A stretch of DNA of 64,000 nt from positions 1 through 64,000 of the forward strand of contig CBDCER010000003.1 in NCBI GenBank assembly GCA_965215855.1, written 5' to 3'. The notes beneath the pieces were generated by a model. The model was not told the origin of the DNA, searched no databases, and saw only the letters and a list, made by a program, of their open reading frames with translations. The stretch comes from J027 sp965215855 (lineage in GTDB: Bacteria > Chloroflexota > Anaerolineae > Aggregatilineales > J027). The position numbers and the translations under genes are program-made. How positions within the stretch are numbered: the stretch's first letter is position 1; the number at the start of each line of letters is the position of its first letter. Shown here in pieces: positions 35,343 to 44,887 of the stretch.

Positions 35343-36331
35343 TTTCCGCTGAACAGCACATCGCGCAGGTTGTGAAAGGCGAAGGCGGCTCCGGCCCCAA
35401 CCAGCGGCGGCCCAAACCACAACGCCACGAAGAATAACACATCCGGCGCTTGTAGGCTGCCCAGATGGTTAGCGAAATCCTGCGTGGGACCATGCGGGGC
35501 TAACAACATGGCGAAGATGATGACCAGCGTGACATGAATACCCAGGCCGAGCATTGTATTCAGCGCGGCGGTTGTGCGGCTGCGAGCGATGTGTAACAAG
35601 CCGATGCCGATGCCAAAGATGGCAGCAATGATCATGTGAATGGTCGGATTGATGAAGTGGTCTAAGTCGAGCAGAATGACGGGTTCCAAAACAGTATCGG
35701 TCTGGCGAGCTTCCAGGAAAATCTCCAGAATGCGCCCGTCGTTGCGTTGGTTGAGTGCGCCCAGAACGAAGATGATCAATGACAGAGGAGCCAGGGCATT
35801 AAACAGAACAATGCGACCCTCGATTTGCAGGGGCGGCAGGTAGGAACGAAACTCTTGTGCCAACAGCAATCCCGTGAAAGTCGAGAGCGCGACGATGCCA
35901 GGACCAATGACCAGGGTTAGCAGGATAAAGGCATAATAGGTCGGCAACGGGCGCAGATTCACGATATCCAGGAAGACACCAAAGCCATCCCGGGGCGTGC
36001 CTGGAAACGTGTTCAGGAACATTAGGTGCAAGCCCAACGCGATCAAGAAGCCCAAAATGGTGCTGCCCATAATGCGGCGGCGGCTAGCTTGGTCGGCGTG
36101 CAAGAAGCCAATGACTGCGCCAACAAGATAGGCCGTGATCCAGATACCTAAGACCAACCAGACGGCCTCGCGCATGGTTTCAGGAAGGCGCACCGGATCG
36201 GCGATCTGCTGGAGAGCCAGACTGGTGAGGACAGTCACAGCCCCGAAAGTGAGCCATAGACACAACAAAACGGCCCATCCTTCCAGGCGCAACGCATGTG
36301 AAGGTGTGGCGGTTGAAGGTGACGGTTCCAC
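35297..36331 (-). CDS. Polytopic membrane protein of unknown function
   Basis: 344 residues with about eight hydrophobic helices and short loops. Helices are seen near 20-42, 55-78, 88-108, 130-160, 175-195, 235-255, 260-285 and 295-325. No transporter motif or family was recognised. The gene is six bases from the response regulator gene at 36338 on the same strand, so it probably belongs to the signalling cluster transcript and could be its membrane output or sensor. Its 3' end overlaps the methyltransferase gene. Confidence 0.7.
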   Translation of the reverse strand: MEPSPSTATPSHALRLEGWAVLLCLWLTFGAVTVLTSLALQQIADPVRLPETMREAVWLVLGIWITAYLVGAVIGFLHADQASRRRIMGSTILGFLIALGLHLMFLNTFPGTPRDGFGVFLDIVNLRPLPTYYAFILLTLVIGPGIVALSTFTGLLLAQEFRSYLPPLQIEGRIVLFNALAPLSLIIFVLGALNQRNDGRILEIFLEARQTDTVLEPVILLDLDHFINPTIHMIIAAIFGIGIGLLHIARSRTTAALNTMLGLGIHVTLVIIFAMLLAPHGPTQDFANHLGSLQAPDVLFFVALWFGPPLVGAGAAFAFHNLRDVLFSGNQRYAVNAEPSNSSR

Positions 36332-36337
36332 AATAAC

Positions 36338-36835
36338 CTACGGATTCAGGGATTTCGGTGGCTTTTTCTCATCGTTTTTGGCGGCGACGGCCTGTGCTTT
36401 CATCTTGCGTCGTTTATCGACCACCTCACCGAGAATCGAGCGCAGTTCGGGCATCGCTGGCAACGGCTTATACATCAAGCGGTCAGCGCCAGCTTGCTCG
36501 ATAACATTTTTCTCTTCTTCGGTGGAAAGGCGATAGGCAGTAATCAAGACGATGGCAACGTTGTCGAGACGGGCACTTTTGCGAAGACGATTGCCGACTT
36601 CGGGGCCACTGGCCTCGGGCAGGCGGATGTCGAGAATCGCCAATTCGGGCAAGTCGCCATGCACGCGGCCTTCATCAACGGCATCGACCCAGGCGATGGC
36701 TTCACCACCATCGACAAAAGCGACGCCTTCGATGCCCCATAGCTCGAACATCGCCAGCAAGACATCATAAATATCAGGTTCGTCTTCGACAACCATCCAT
36801 GTTGGCAACGGATATTCTCCCTGTGTATCACTCAT
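36338..36835 (-). CDS. Single-domain response regulator
   Basis: ATG 36835 is preferred (AGGAG ten bases upstream); an ATG nine bases earlier sits too close to it. About 165 residues: a receiver domain with Glu-Asp-Glu in MVVEDEPDI, phospho-acceptor Asp in AILDIRLPEASG, Thr in LITAYRLS and Lys in LMYKPLPA. A basic tail replaces an output domain. The closely similar regulator at 38183 shares LPTWM-EDE, DIRLP and the KPLP ending, so the two are paralogues either side of the kinase gene. Confidence 0.9.
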   Translation of the reverse strand: MSDTQGEYPLPTWMVVEDEPDIYDVLLAMFELWGIEGVAFVDGGEAIAWVDAVDEGRVHGDLPELAILDIRLPEASGPEVGNRLRKSARLDNVAIVLITAYRLSTEEEKNVIEQAGADRLMYKPLPAMPELRSILGEVVDKRRKMKAQAVAAKNDEKKPPKSLNP

Positions 36836-36889
36836 TACAAGCATTCTCCTCAGTTTATGATAAGGGGCGGTGGGGTTCGTCGCAAGTGT

Positions 36890-38170
36890 CTATTCATAGT
36901 TCAGTGGCAGTGCCATAATAAACGAGGTGTGTTCACCCAAAATACTGGCAACACTCAACGACCCACCGTGTGCCTCAGCGACTGCTTTGGCGATGTAAAG
37001 CCCCTGACCCAATCCTCGCGGATCAATCACTTTTCCATCGGGGGTTCGTGCATCGCCACGATAATAACGTTCAAAAATATATGGCAGGTCTTTATCAGCG
37101 ATACCCACCCCATAGTCTTTTACCTTGATAGTTAACTGATTGTCGTCGCGGATACGCCCCAGTTCAATCGTGATTTTTCCGCCAGGGAGTGTGTAACGAA
37201 TTGCGTTTTCAATCAAATGGCCCAAGGCCCATTGTAATCGCCGCGCATCGCCAAGTATATTCATCCTGTCGACATTGGCGACCCTCACATTAACGTCTAA
37301 TTTGGCCTGGGTCAAGCGTGATTCCAAGCCACTCAAGACGATGGTGACCTGTTCGCTGATGACAATGGGATCGCGCCGCACTTCAAAGCTGTTGGTTTCA
37401 ATTTCCGATAGATCGAGCAGTTCCACAATCATACGATCTAATATCGCTACATTGCGCCCAATAGCCTCTAGGAAGCGCCGGTCAGGCGGGCGACCTTGGG
37501 GCATATTCAGCAGGACATCGCTCATGCCTTTGATCGAGGTCAGCGGCGTCCGCAGTTCATGTGTCATGTGGGTGATGAACGAGGTTTTAAGCCGGTCGGT
37601 CAACGATTCTGGGCCGAGATCCGAGACGACCATGATAGTCCCCAGCAGATGCCCCTGATCCGAAAACACACGGGCCATTCGCACGCCGATCCATTGGTTA
37701 TTGATGGTTACCCGTTGGGGATCGCCCAGCGGTTCTATCTGGCCCGATTCGCTGATAGGCGGTGTATCGAAGGCGTAGTCGGCAAACATATGGCCCAGCG
37801 GGCTGTCCCAAAATGTTTTGACGCCGCCCAATAAATTGCGAGCAGACTCGTTCATGAGGATGATGCGACCCTGGAGGTCTTGCATCACCACCCCTTCATC
37901 AATGACCGCCAGGACACCCGTCAAACGCGCCAGTTCGACGCTTTGGGTGCGGGCGCGGCGTTGCAAAGCCCTTGAATGTTGCTGGGCACGGCGTAGCGCA
38001 TTGGTATCGACCAGGGTTTTGTGGCGTCGGCTCAGGCTGCCATAGATGCGCTTGAACAGGTTATCCGTCGCGGCCCCCAGGTCGTTGACGACGCGCAACA
38101 ACCCACGCAACTGTTGGGCGCGGTCGTCGGGAGCAGGTGCAGCTTGAGGGTGCGGAGTAGGAGTATCCAT
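36890..38170 (-). CDS. Soluble PAS-type sensor histidine kinase
   Basis: 426 residues without any membrane helix. A Pro-rich start and coiled coil (about 15-85) precede a PAS domain (86-185). The dimerisation box FITHMTHELRTPLTSIKG holds His204, and the ATPase domain has the N box (LIENAIRYTLPGG), G1 (VKDYGVGIADKD), F box (YIFERYYRG) and G2 (GLGQGLYIAKAVAEAHGG). It should phosphorylate one or both flanking receiver proteins. It is 12 bases downstream of the 38183-38599 regulator. The signal must be cytoplasmic or come through a partner such as the membrane protein at 35297. Confidence 0.93.
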   Translation of the reverse strand: MDTPTPHPQAAPAPDDRAQQLRGLLRVVNDLGAATDNLFKRIYGSLSRRHKTLVDTNALRRAQQHSRALQRRARTQSVELARLTGVLAVIDEGVVMQDLQGRIILMNESARNLLGGVKTFWDSPLGHMFADYAFDTPPISESGQIEPLGDPQRVTINNQWIGVRMARVFSDQGHLLGTIMVVSDLGPESLTDRLKTSFITHMTHELRTPLTSIKGMSDVLLNMPQGRPPDRRFLEAIGRNVAILDRMIVELLDLSEIETNSFEVRRDPIVISEQVTIVLSGLESRLTQAKLDVNVRVANVDRMNILGDARRLQWALGHLIENAIRYTLPGGKITIELGRIRDDNQLTIKVKDYGVGIADKDLPYIFERYYRGDARTPDGKVIDPRGLGQGLYIAKAVAEAHGGSLSVASILGEHTSFIMALPLNYE

Positions 38171-38182
38171 CGTCAGTCGCCG

Positions 38183-38599
38183 TTAAATTGGTGGTCGATA
38201 GGTTCCATCTGCCACTTCAAGCAGCATTTGATGGAATTTGTCGAATTCGGGCAGAGGTTTGAAGATGATGCGATTCACCCCGTCATTGGTCCGGAATGCC
38301 ACTTGCTCGCTTTCGGAAAGCTGGAAGGCTGTCATCAGAATGATCGGAATATCTTTGAGAACCGGTGACCGACGAATCCGGTGGGCGATTTCGTTGCCAT
38401 TGGGGCCAGGGAGACGAATATCACTCAGCGTCAACGCAGGCAGTTCGCCATCATATTCGCCATTATCAACCTCGTCTAAGAATTTCATGGTATCGTGTCC
38501 GCTGGCGAATTCAATGACATCATATCCCCAGACCTGAAACATCACCTTAACAACATTCCGGATGTCGGCCTCGTCTTCGATTAGCATCCAGGTTGGCAC
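38183..38599 (-). CDS. Single-domain response regulator
   Basis: 138 residues, a receiver domain only: acidic Glu8-Asp9-Glu10, phospho-acceptor Asp60 in LTLSDIRLPGPNG, Thr90 and Lys114 (IIFKPLPEFD). It lies first in the RR-HK-RR order. Without a DNA-binding domain it must act by protein contact or as a phosphate relay. Confidence 0.9.
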   Translation of the reverse strand: MPTWMLIEDEADIRNVVKVMFQVWGYDVIEFASGHDTMKFLDEVDNGEYDGELPALTLSDIRLPGPNGNEIAHRIRRSPVLKDIPIILMTAFQLSESEQVAFRTNDGVNRIIFKPLPEFDKFHQMLLEVADGTYRPPI

Positions 38600-38807
38600 A
38601 CCAAAGCCTCCTTCGTATTGCCGACCACACCCAACCGTATAGCCAGTCTATCTTGCAACATCTTAACAACAGGCACAGACCTAATGCAAGTTCTGATTTG
38701 TGAATATTTCAGGAATTCGGGGAGTTGATGAAGCGTCGTCCAGCCATAGCGAGGCTGTGGAGAGACCGAATGGCGCTATAGATTTCAGGACTGGCGTTTC
38801 GCCAAAA

Positions 38808-39941
38808 TTACCCCGAAATAGATGCGCGTCTGGCAAGGTTTTCGCCGTATAACGCCCGTAATTCTTTACGAAGTGTCGCACTACATCGCAAATCCACATT
38901 GTCGCTAAACTGATCAATGTTACCAATGCACCTTTTGCCGGAAATTTCTTTAAGAATCGGATCACGAATTTCTTCTCGTATCGCATCTTCAAATCGCCAG
39001 CTATGGATCACTTTGAATGGACGACCATGAAAGCCGGAAATCTTTGCCGGAATCACTTCCGTAATGCCCAGTGCATTATGCATTTGTGCAATATATTCAT
39101 ACGCCTCACACAAATGCCGTTCCCGCTCCTGCCATGTTTCGCCGCGTTGCACATTACGCAAAATCGGTGTCAGTTCTTTGGCACAATCCAGTTTGGCAAA
39201 CGCTGACCCGAACCATTTGGGATAGGGTGCATAGGTTTTTTCCATCAAAAAGCACAGGTTCATGATGTCCCGCACCAGCCGACTGGCTATGACTGCTGAT
39301 CCAAGCTCATCGCCTACATACCCCGCTCTTGGAGCCAAATGCTCTTCCTGCCCAAGCCGTGTCCAGCCCGACAACAACAAATATAACCATACATCAGACG
39401 GAAAATAGGAAAAGCGATCTCGCACAGCCTGCAAACCAATACCATCATGATACACTGCCCCGGCTGTCACAGTCCGCAATTTCTGCTGTGGTATGGTCAG
39501 CCAGTCAATGGCATCAAGTTCCGTATGAATATCAAATCCCAGATACCGCTGAAAATAGTCCCCTATGCCATACAGCTCCACCTGATGATTGACTGGACCC
39601 TGGTCGATGCTTTTCAGCAGTCGTGTTCCATGATCGCCTTCGCCATAATACGGTTCACTAAAGTTGGTTGAATAGCCGCGCACCAAATAGGGCAGATTTT
39701 GCCGCAGCGTTTCATGAATCGCTTCACGCGGATAATCATCCTCATCCGGGAAAAAGAGTATCACACGCGGGCCCCAATGATGATCTCGCGACATTTCCGT
39801 GTCAAAGCCCAGCACGTCCGAACCTTCGCCGATTAGGGCGGCGCTGTATTGTAAGGCGGAGAATTCACGATCTAATATTGGCTTCACTGCCTCCATATAA
39901 AAGATACGGCTCAGTTCAAGGCCAGGTATAAAATCCGGCAT
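38808..39941 (-). CDS. DUF4037 nucleotidyltransferase-like protein
   Basis: ATG 39941 has AGGGGG five bases upstream and gives 377 residues. The N-terminal part has ALIGEGSDVLGFDTEMSRDHHWGPRVILFF, an altered nucleotidyltransferase motif (G-S-D-x-x-G-x-D) followed by the SRDHxWGPR block that defines DUF4037. The rest is helical (WYLLLSGWTRLGQEE, the C-terminal HRP-like domain). Members may transfer nucleotides to small molecules or proteins; the substrate is unknown. It is not clearly in an operon: 208 bases separate it from the regulator gene and 242 from DUF1501. Confidence 0.82.
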   Translation of the reverse strand: MPDFIPGLELSRIFYMEAVKPILDREFSALQYSAALIGEGSDVLGFDTEMSRDHHWGPRVILFFPDEDDYPREAIHETLRQNLPYLVRGYSTNFSEPYYGEGDHGTRLLKSIDQGPVNHQVELYGIGDYFQRYLGFDIHTELDAIDWLTIPQQKLRTVTAGAVYHDGIGLQAVRDRFSYFPSDVWLYLLLSGWTRLGQEEHLAPRAGYVGDELGSAVIASRLVRDIMNLCFLMEKTYAPYPKWFGSAFAKLDCAKELTPILRNVQRGETWQERERHLCEAYEYIAQMHNALGITEVIPAKISGFHGRPFKVIHSWRFEDAIREEIRDPILKEISGKRCIGNIDQFSDNVDLRCSATLRKELRALYGENLARRASISG

Positions 39942-40110
39942 AGAAACCCCCTGCTTCATATCCCCCAAATTGACTAGAACCAGTAACCACTGCACTTTCG
40001 CATTCAGTGTAGCTAAATGTCCGAGACTGAGCAATGTGGCGAGTACCGGGAAGTATGTTTGAAGCAAGTACGAACTGCATCTGAACGGACTTGCTCCAAG
40101 TAGGACTATA

Positions 40111-40161
40111 CAAAAAGCGTCGTCCGGTTTTGAGGCATGGAGGGCGAGGCCAGACGACGCT
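40111..40161 (-). terminator. Terminator of the DUF1501 gene
   Basis: AGCGTCGTCCGG (40116-40127) pairs with CCAGACGACGCT (40150-40161), one mismatch, 22-base loop, followed by T5 on the minus strand. Confidence 0.8.
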
Positions 40162-40183
40162 GTCGGCGATTGATGGGTGTCGG

Positions 40184-41428
40184 TTATTCCAATACGCCCA
40201 CCGCCTCAAAATTATGATCGGGAAAGACGATGCCCAAATCGGTGTTGGGCGTTCGTTTCATCAGAACTTCGCCCAACACATTTCGGTAGTCGGTGGTAAT
40301 TTGCAGGTCGCCGTTTTCCAAAAAATCGTCGTTGAGGCCCGGCCATTGGGCGATCACCGGCTGGCTGGTGACGTGGCTGCTCATGATATACAACGCCCCG
40401 CCATGCCCATGATCGGTTCCGCCGCCGCCATTTTCCTGCACACGCCGCCCGAACTCGGACATGACGACCAGCGTCACACGATCCAGATGTTCCAGCATAT
40501 CGTCGTGGAAGGCGCGGAGATTGTCGGCCAGACGTGTCACCAGGCCGGGCAGTAACTGACCCTGCGCGACATGCGTATCGAAATTGCCATGATCCAGGCA
40601 GGCGACTTCCAGACCCGCACCGGCTTTGATGAGTGCTGCAGTCTGTTTCAAGCCGCGTCCAAAATCGCTGTCATCGTAGCTGGCCCCATTGGCAGGGCGA
40701 TAGCGGTCTACGTCGATTTGTTGCACGATTTCCAGCGCGTCCAGCGTAGCCTGGGCGGCTGCATCCAGCGGCGCAGGGGTATTTTGGTAGAGCGCAGTCA
40801 GCGCCAGGCTCATGTCGTCGGCCAGGGCCGGGTCGCGGTTGAGGTGAAAATCGGCGATAGATTGCAGCGAGGTAGCCGATACATAGCCGTGCAGGCTCTT
40901 CTGCAATTGGTCGCCCCAGCCAATGGCTCGCAGTGGCGAATCACCATCGCCAGCGGTCGCCATCAGATGCCGCCCCAGCCAGCCCGAATCAGCACCACGT
41001 TCGCCATCCGTGCCGCGTTCCATCAAATCCATCGCCTCGAAGTGGCTGCGCGAGACGTTGGGCGGCCCGCAAGCATGGACAGCGGTCATGTGCCCGTTCA
41101 GAAAGAGTTCGTGCATGGGGCGCATGTCGGGGTTCAGGCCGAAGAAATTGTCCAGTTCCAGCGTGCGGCTGCTGCGAGCATCTGGCGCATTGAGGGCCAG
41201 CAGCGGGCGGGCGTTATAGTAGTTCTCGTCGCCATGTGGCACGATCATGTTCAGGGCATCGGCTCCGCCCCGCAGAAAAACACAGACAATGACATCGCCG
41301 ACTGCGCCCTCGCTGGCAAAGGCCAGGCGTGGCAACCAGGAGGGCCACAGGGAGCGCATTGTCCCGTAGGCGCTGAGGGCGGCGGTGGCTTTGATGAAAT
41401 CGCGGCGGGAAAAGTTAGCTTTGGTCAT
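40184..41428 (-). CDS. Tat-exported DUF1501 protein
   Basis: ATG 41428 has AGGAG seven bases upstream; 414 residues. The signal FSRRDFIKATAALSAYG carries the twin-arginine motif. The body is the DUF1501 (alkaline phosphatase-like fold) family: VCVFLRGGADALNMIVPHGD, HFEAMDLMERG, DHGNFDTHVAQG, MSEFGRRVQENGGGGTDHGHGGALYIM. These proteins regularly pair with DUF1800 proteins, as here, and are exported folded, perhaps with metals. The enzymatic role is not known. The two genes are separated by 320 bases that hold a palindromic element. Confidence 0.9.
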   Translation of the reverse strand: MTKANFSRRDFIKATAALSAYGTMRSLWPSWLPRLAFASEGAVGDVIVCVFLRGGADALNMIVPHGDENYYNARPLLALNAPDARSSRTLELDNFFGLNPDMRPMHELFLNGHMTAVHACGPPNVSRSHFEAMDLMERGTDGERGADSGWLGRHLMATAGDGDSPLRAIGWGDQLQKSLHGYVSATSLQSIADFHLNRDPALADDMSLALTALYQNTPAPLDAAAQATLDALEIVQQIDVDRYRPANGASYDDSDFGRGLKQTAALIKAGAGLEVACLDHGNFDTHVAQGQLLPGLVTRLADNLRAFHDDMLEHLDRVTLVVMSEFGRRVQENGGGGTDHGHGGALYIMSSHVTSQPVIAQWPGLNDDFLENGDLQITTDYRNVLGEVLMKRTPNTDLGIVFPDHNFEAVGVLE

Positions 41429-41482
41429 GAGAATGCTCCTAAAAATGCTGTGATGTATTGTGGCAGGCGAAAAGTGATAGGT

Positions 41483-41703
41483 GGGCTGTAGCACCATCTG
41501 TATAAAATTACATGGATTGGACAGCCCCCTCCCAGCCTCCCCCAAACATGGGGGAGGAGCCGTGCTGGACACGATTCCTCGTTCCAGGAAAGAGTTTTCG
41601 GCGTGCAGACAGTTCTCCCTCCATGCTTGGGGGGAGCTAGAGGGGGGCGGTTTAAGCGCAAGAAAACACTTAACTTTATGTGTATGGCGCTGTAGCTCCC
41701 CCC
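41483..41703. mobile_element. MITE-like palindromic element
   Basis: About 220 bases form an imperfect inverted repeat. The outer arms read GGGCTGTAGCACCAT (41483) and, reversed, GGGAGCTACAGCGCCAT (41700). Inside, two blocks of C-rich/G-rich palindromes around CCCCCAAACATGGGGG (41545-41560) and its inverse CTCCATGCTTGGGGGGAG face each other. It has no coding capacity and splits the DUF1800-DUF1501 pair. This fills the 319-base gap between the two genes. Confidence 0.6.
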
Positions 41704-41747
41704 TACTACCATGCCGCCGCTATCTATCGACACCGACTTAGATGCTC

Positions 41748-43241
41748 CTATCGCCATTGGAATGCTTCGTGTTGTAGCATCAAGACCAGAGTTTCGGTCA
41801 TGCGGTCATGGTTGGCGTCGCGGCCTAAATCGCGGGAATACTGGCCGCCATCGCTATAGAACGTTTGGAAGATGGCCTGTTCGGGTGCGGTCAGATCGCG
41901 TTTCAGGAACAGGCGAGCATAGAATTGCAGCATATCATTAAAATCATTTCTGATTTCAACATGCTCGGCAATATCCCAGACATCAACCCCAACGCCCGGC
42001 AGCCGATTATGCAAAGCGTCATCGGCCAGTTGCCAATGCCGCAGGATACCATTGGCCCAGATGGTGGCATTGTCCGGGTAGCCATCGGGCGTCACCCACG
42101 CAAACGGACGGTGGCCCATGCGCTCCAGGCGGTCAATTAAACCGGTGTCGCCATTATAATTGGCGTTGCTGGCACGCAGCATGGAGACCAGCAACTCGAA
42201 GGGGCGCTTGAATTTGAATGGCGCGTTATCGAATTCGGGATGATTGAACAGCGTCCGCAAAATGGCTTTGATGTCGCCTTCGGTTTCGCTCCAGGTCTGG
42301 ACGCAAGTGGCTACCATCTCCGGCGGTGGATCATCAGCGACGAAATGGCGCACGAGCTTGGTGCAAACGAATTGAGCCGTGCTAGGATGCGCGATCAGAA
42401 TATCCAACACGCGGTCAGCATCGTCTTTGCCACCGCCGGACGGAATGCGGTGTCCCAAAACGACTTTTGCCCCATCGTCATGCCAATCTTCGTTGAAAGT
42501 GAATTCACCGCGCTCAGTGATTGTCCAGCCCGTGAAGCAGCGTGCTACTTCCTGAATATCCCGCTCGTCATAGCCACCATCCACGCCCAAGGTGTGCAAT
42601 TCCATGATTTCGCGGGCATAGTTCTCGTTGGGATGGCTTTTCTCGTTGACGGTGTTATCCAGGTAGAGCAGCATAGCCGGACTGTGGGCCGAGGCCCGCA
42701 GCATGTTCCCAAACCTGCCGAGTGCGTGGCGACGAATGACCTCGCGGTCGTCGATGGTTTTCAGTAAGGTCACGTTGTCTTTGAAATGGTAGATGCTGAA
42801 GTGGTTGCTCCAAAAGCCAACCATCACCTCATATAATTGGCGTTCGGAGAAAATCGCCCGCACCAGCGTGGCCTGCGCCAATTCCATTGTCACCTCGTCC
42901 CGATCGCCTGTGAACGACATGATGTCGCGCGGGATCATGTTGAGGGTGTCATAGCGCCGCAATCGCCAATCCAGGGCATTATCGTCGATGTCACGGTATT
43001 TCAGTTGGCGTTCCAGCCAGCGGTCGCGGCCCATGCGCTCGACTTCTTCAACCTGACCGGGGCGTGGCCCATACGCCGCCCTGTGCAACAGATGGGCGAT
43101 GGGATGGCGCTCGGTTCCACCCGGCAGAATGAGTTGGTCGGGCAGGTCGGGTTGTGCCAGGTCATCAATCACCCGGCTACACCCGCTGACCGCTGCCGCG
43201 CCGAGAATGCTTCCCAGAAAAGCACGTCGTGAGAGTTTCAT
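41748..43241 (-). CDS. Tat-exported DUF1800 protein
   Basis: 497 residues. The signal LSRRAFLGSILGAAAVSGC has a twin-arginine motif and a possible lipobox (VSGC), so a Tat-dependent lipoprotein is likely. DUF1800 features are clear: HLLHRAAYGPRPGQVEEV, FWSNHFSIYH, NENYAREIMELHTLGVDGGYDERDIQEVARCFTGWT and FKRPFELLVSMLRA. It is the standard partner of DUF1501. Function unknown; the family is common in heterotrophic surface-polymer degraders. Confidence 0.92.
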   Translation of the reverse strand: MKLSRRAFLGSILGAAAVSGCSRVIDDLAQPDLPDQLILPGGTERHPIAHLLHRAAYGPRPGQVEEVERMGRDRWLERQLKYRDIDDNALDWRLRRYDTLNMIPRDIMSFTGDRDEVTMELAQATLVRAIFSERQLYEVMVGFWSNHFSIYHFKDNVTLLKTIDDREVIRRHALGRFGNMLRASAHSPAMLLYLDNTVNEKSHPNENYAREIMELHTLGVDGGYDERDIQEVARCFTGWTITERGEFTFNEDWHDDGAKVVLGHRIPSGGGKDDADRVLDILIAHPSTAQFVCTKLVRHFVADDPPPEMVATCVQTWSETEGDIKAILRTLFNHPEFDNAPFKFKRPFELLVSMLRASNANYNGDTGLIDRLERMGHRPFAWVTPDGYPDNATIWANGILRHWQLADDALHNRLPGVGVDVWDIAEHVEIRNDFNDMLQFYARLFLKRDLTAPEQAIFQTFYSDGGQYSRDLGRDANHDRMTETLVLMLQHEAFQWR

Positions 43242-43257
43242 GGCAGGCTTATCCCGG

Positions 43258-43791
43258 CTACGATGAATGGGTCGAGGCCATGGTTGGCGCTTCGGAGCCG
43301 AAGAAGCGACGCCAGAGGCCGCCCAGCATCACCCCCGTCACTGCGCCTAACCCTACCAGAAGCGAGAACGGGAAGATGATGATCCAGCCAATCAGGGGGA
43401 ACGCGACACTGAATGAAAGCACAAGCGAACCAGCGACGGTTTGACTGAGTGGACTTTCTTCCCGTTCGTATAAAGCAGTCAGGCGCTGGCCGACCAGCCG
43501 GGCGACAACCGCCAGCCCCATAAATCCCCAGAATAACAGGCACAACATACTGAGGCTGCCGAAGAATTGGAAGATGCTGCCCGCGGCCATCAACAACGCA
43601 GCCGGCACACCAACCAGCAGAATGACGCCCAGCCCTGCAAAGAAGGGGATAATGCCGCCCCGCGACAGTCGATAGGTGGCGCGATCACTGACGCTCAACA
43701 GCGCCAGGTTCATAAAGACCAGCATGGCCGGGAGCGCCAACATCAGTCCCGCCAGACAACTTGTTACCATGATTGCGTCGCCAATGCCCAT
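43258..43791 (-). CDS. Membrane protein with four to five helices
   Basis: 177 residues with hydrophobic helices near 5-33, 47-75, 78-100, 118-138 and 140-160. No family was recognised. It is 16 bases upstream of the DUF1800 gene on the same strand, so it probably heads that operon. Confidence 0.65.
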   Translation of the reverse strand: MGIGDAIMVTSCLAGLMLALPAMLVFMNLALLSVSDRATYRLSRGGIIPFFAGLGVILLVGVPAALLMAAGSIFQFFGSLSMLCLLFWGFMGLAVVARLVGQRLTALYEREESPLSQTVAGSLVLSFSVAFPLIGWIIIFPFSLLVGLGAVTGVMLGGLWRRFFGSEAPTMASTHSS

Positions 43792-44038
43792 TAAAACGTC
43801 CTCTCCGTAAATGTCAGTCGTTTAGTGACTTCACGATAGCATGGCGGCGCGGCAGTCCCTAGTCGGCCCGGTCATGAATTGGGTGTGCAGATTCGCATGA
43901 TGCGACATGACAGGTGTCACATTCGCGCTAAAGCGCCTATTTTGGCCGAATCGCGTGTTAAAATCGGAGCCGCGAAATCCGAGATTGAAGGGGTATCATC
44001 AAGAAATTAATACGTGTTTTCAAAATTAGGGAAGAAAC

Positions 44039-44704
44039 ATGATGAATGATTCCCAGAAAATGGGTGGCGTTGCAGCACTGATCGCGGCTGCAACATTCGT
44101 GGTGGCTATCGGGCTATTCCTCGCTGTGCTGGCTCCAGATGATTATGGAACCGGAGACCTGGATCCGGTAGAAACTGTGGCTTTCCTCAAAGACAATCAG
44201 GCCATCATGCACATATGGTACCTGATCGGCTATGTCGTATTCGGTATTGCGATGGCTGTCCTGGTGTTGGCACTCCACGAGCGATTGAAGCGCATCGCGC
44301 CGCCTATAGTGGTGCAAACCGCGACCACCTTCGGGCTTATCTGGGCTGGCCTGGTCCTTGCCAGTGGCATGATCGCCAACACTGGCATCAGCGAAGTCGT
44401 GGATCTCTATGGCGACGACCCGACACAAGCGGCGACAGTCTGGTTAACACTGGACACGGTAATCAACGGGATCGGTGGTGGCGACGAGATTGTCGGCGGC
44501 GTATGGGTGCTGCTGGTCAGTTGGGCGGCTTTGCGACCCGGTGGGCTTCCCAGGATACTGAACTACCTCGGCCTAGTGATCGGCATAGCAGGCATCCTGA
44601 CGGTTATTCCCGGCCTTGATGATCTGGGTGGCATTTTCGGGCTGGGTCTTATCGTGTGGTACGGATGGTTGGGGAGTATCATGTTGCGCGGTGGTTCCGA
44701 ATAG
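44039..44704 (+). CDS. DUF4386-like membrane protein
   Basis: 221 residues and six hydrophobic helices. The order of loops (WYLIGYVVFGIAMAVLVLALHERL after helix 2, EIVGGVWVLLVSWAALRPGGLPRILNYLGLVIGIAGIL near the end) follows the DUF4386 family, usually found with no known function in soil and marine bacteria. GGAAGAA precedes the ATG. The 247-base gap upstream is shared with the divergent membrane protein gene. Confidence 0.75.
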   Translation: MMNDSQKMGGVAALIAAATFVVAIGLFLAVLAPDDYGTGDLDPVETVAFLKDNQAIMHIWYLIGYVVFGIAMAVLVLALHERLKRIAPPIVVQTATTFGLIWAGLVLASGMIANTGISEVVDLYGDDPTQAATVWLTLDTVINGIGGGDEIVGGVWVLLVSWAALRPGGLPRILNYLGLVIGIAGILTVIPGLDDLGGIFGLGLIVWYGWLGSIMLRGGSE

Positions 44705-44775
44705 ACAGCACAAAAAATGTGCGCGATGCGTGTTATCGTTCCAATAGATCTGCAATTGAACCGTTTCGCTTCTGG

Positions 44776-44830
44776 TAGTCCCATAGTCCCACCTATAAGA
44801 AGTGGGACTATGGGACTATGAGACTTTAGC
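44776..44830. repeat. Perfect 17-bp palindrome with GGGACTAT direct repeats
   Basis: TAGTCCCATAGTCCCAC (44776-44792) pairs perfectly with its inverse at 44802-44818 around a 9-base loop. The right arm reads GGGACTAT twice, then GAGACTTT, so it is also an 8-bp direct repeat array. No T run follows on either strand. It lies 58 bases beyond the stop of the RepA-like ATPase gene. Confidence 0.75.
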
Positions 44831-44887
44831 GATTCTAAAGCCCGACTGAAATTTGAGACGTGCTTATTCAAGAGATGTCGGAGGGGG

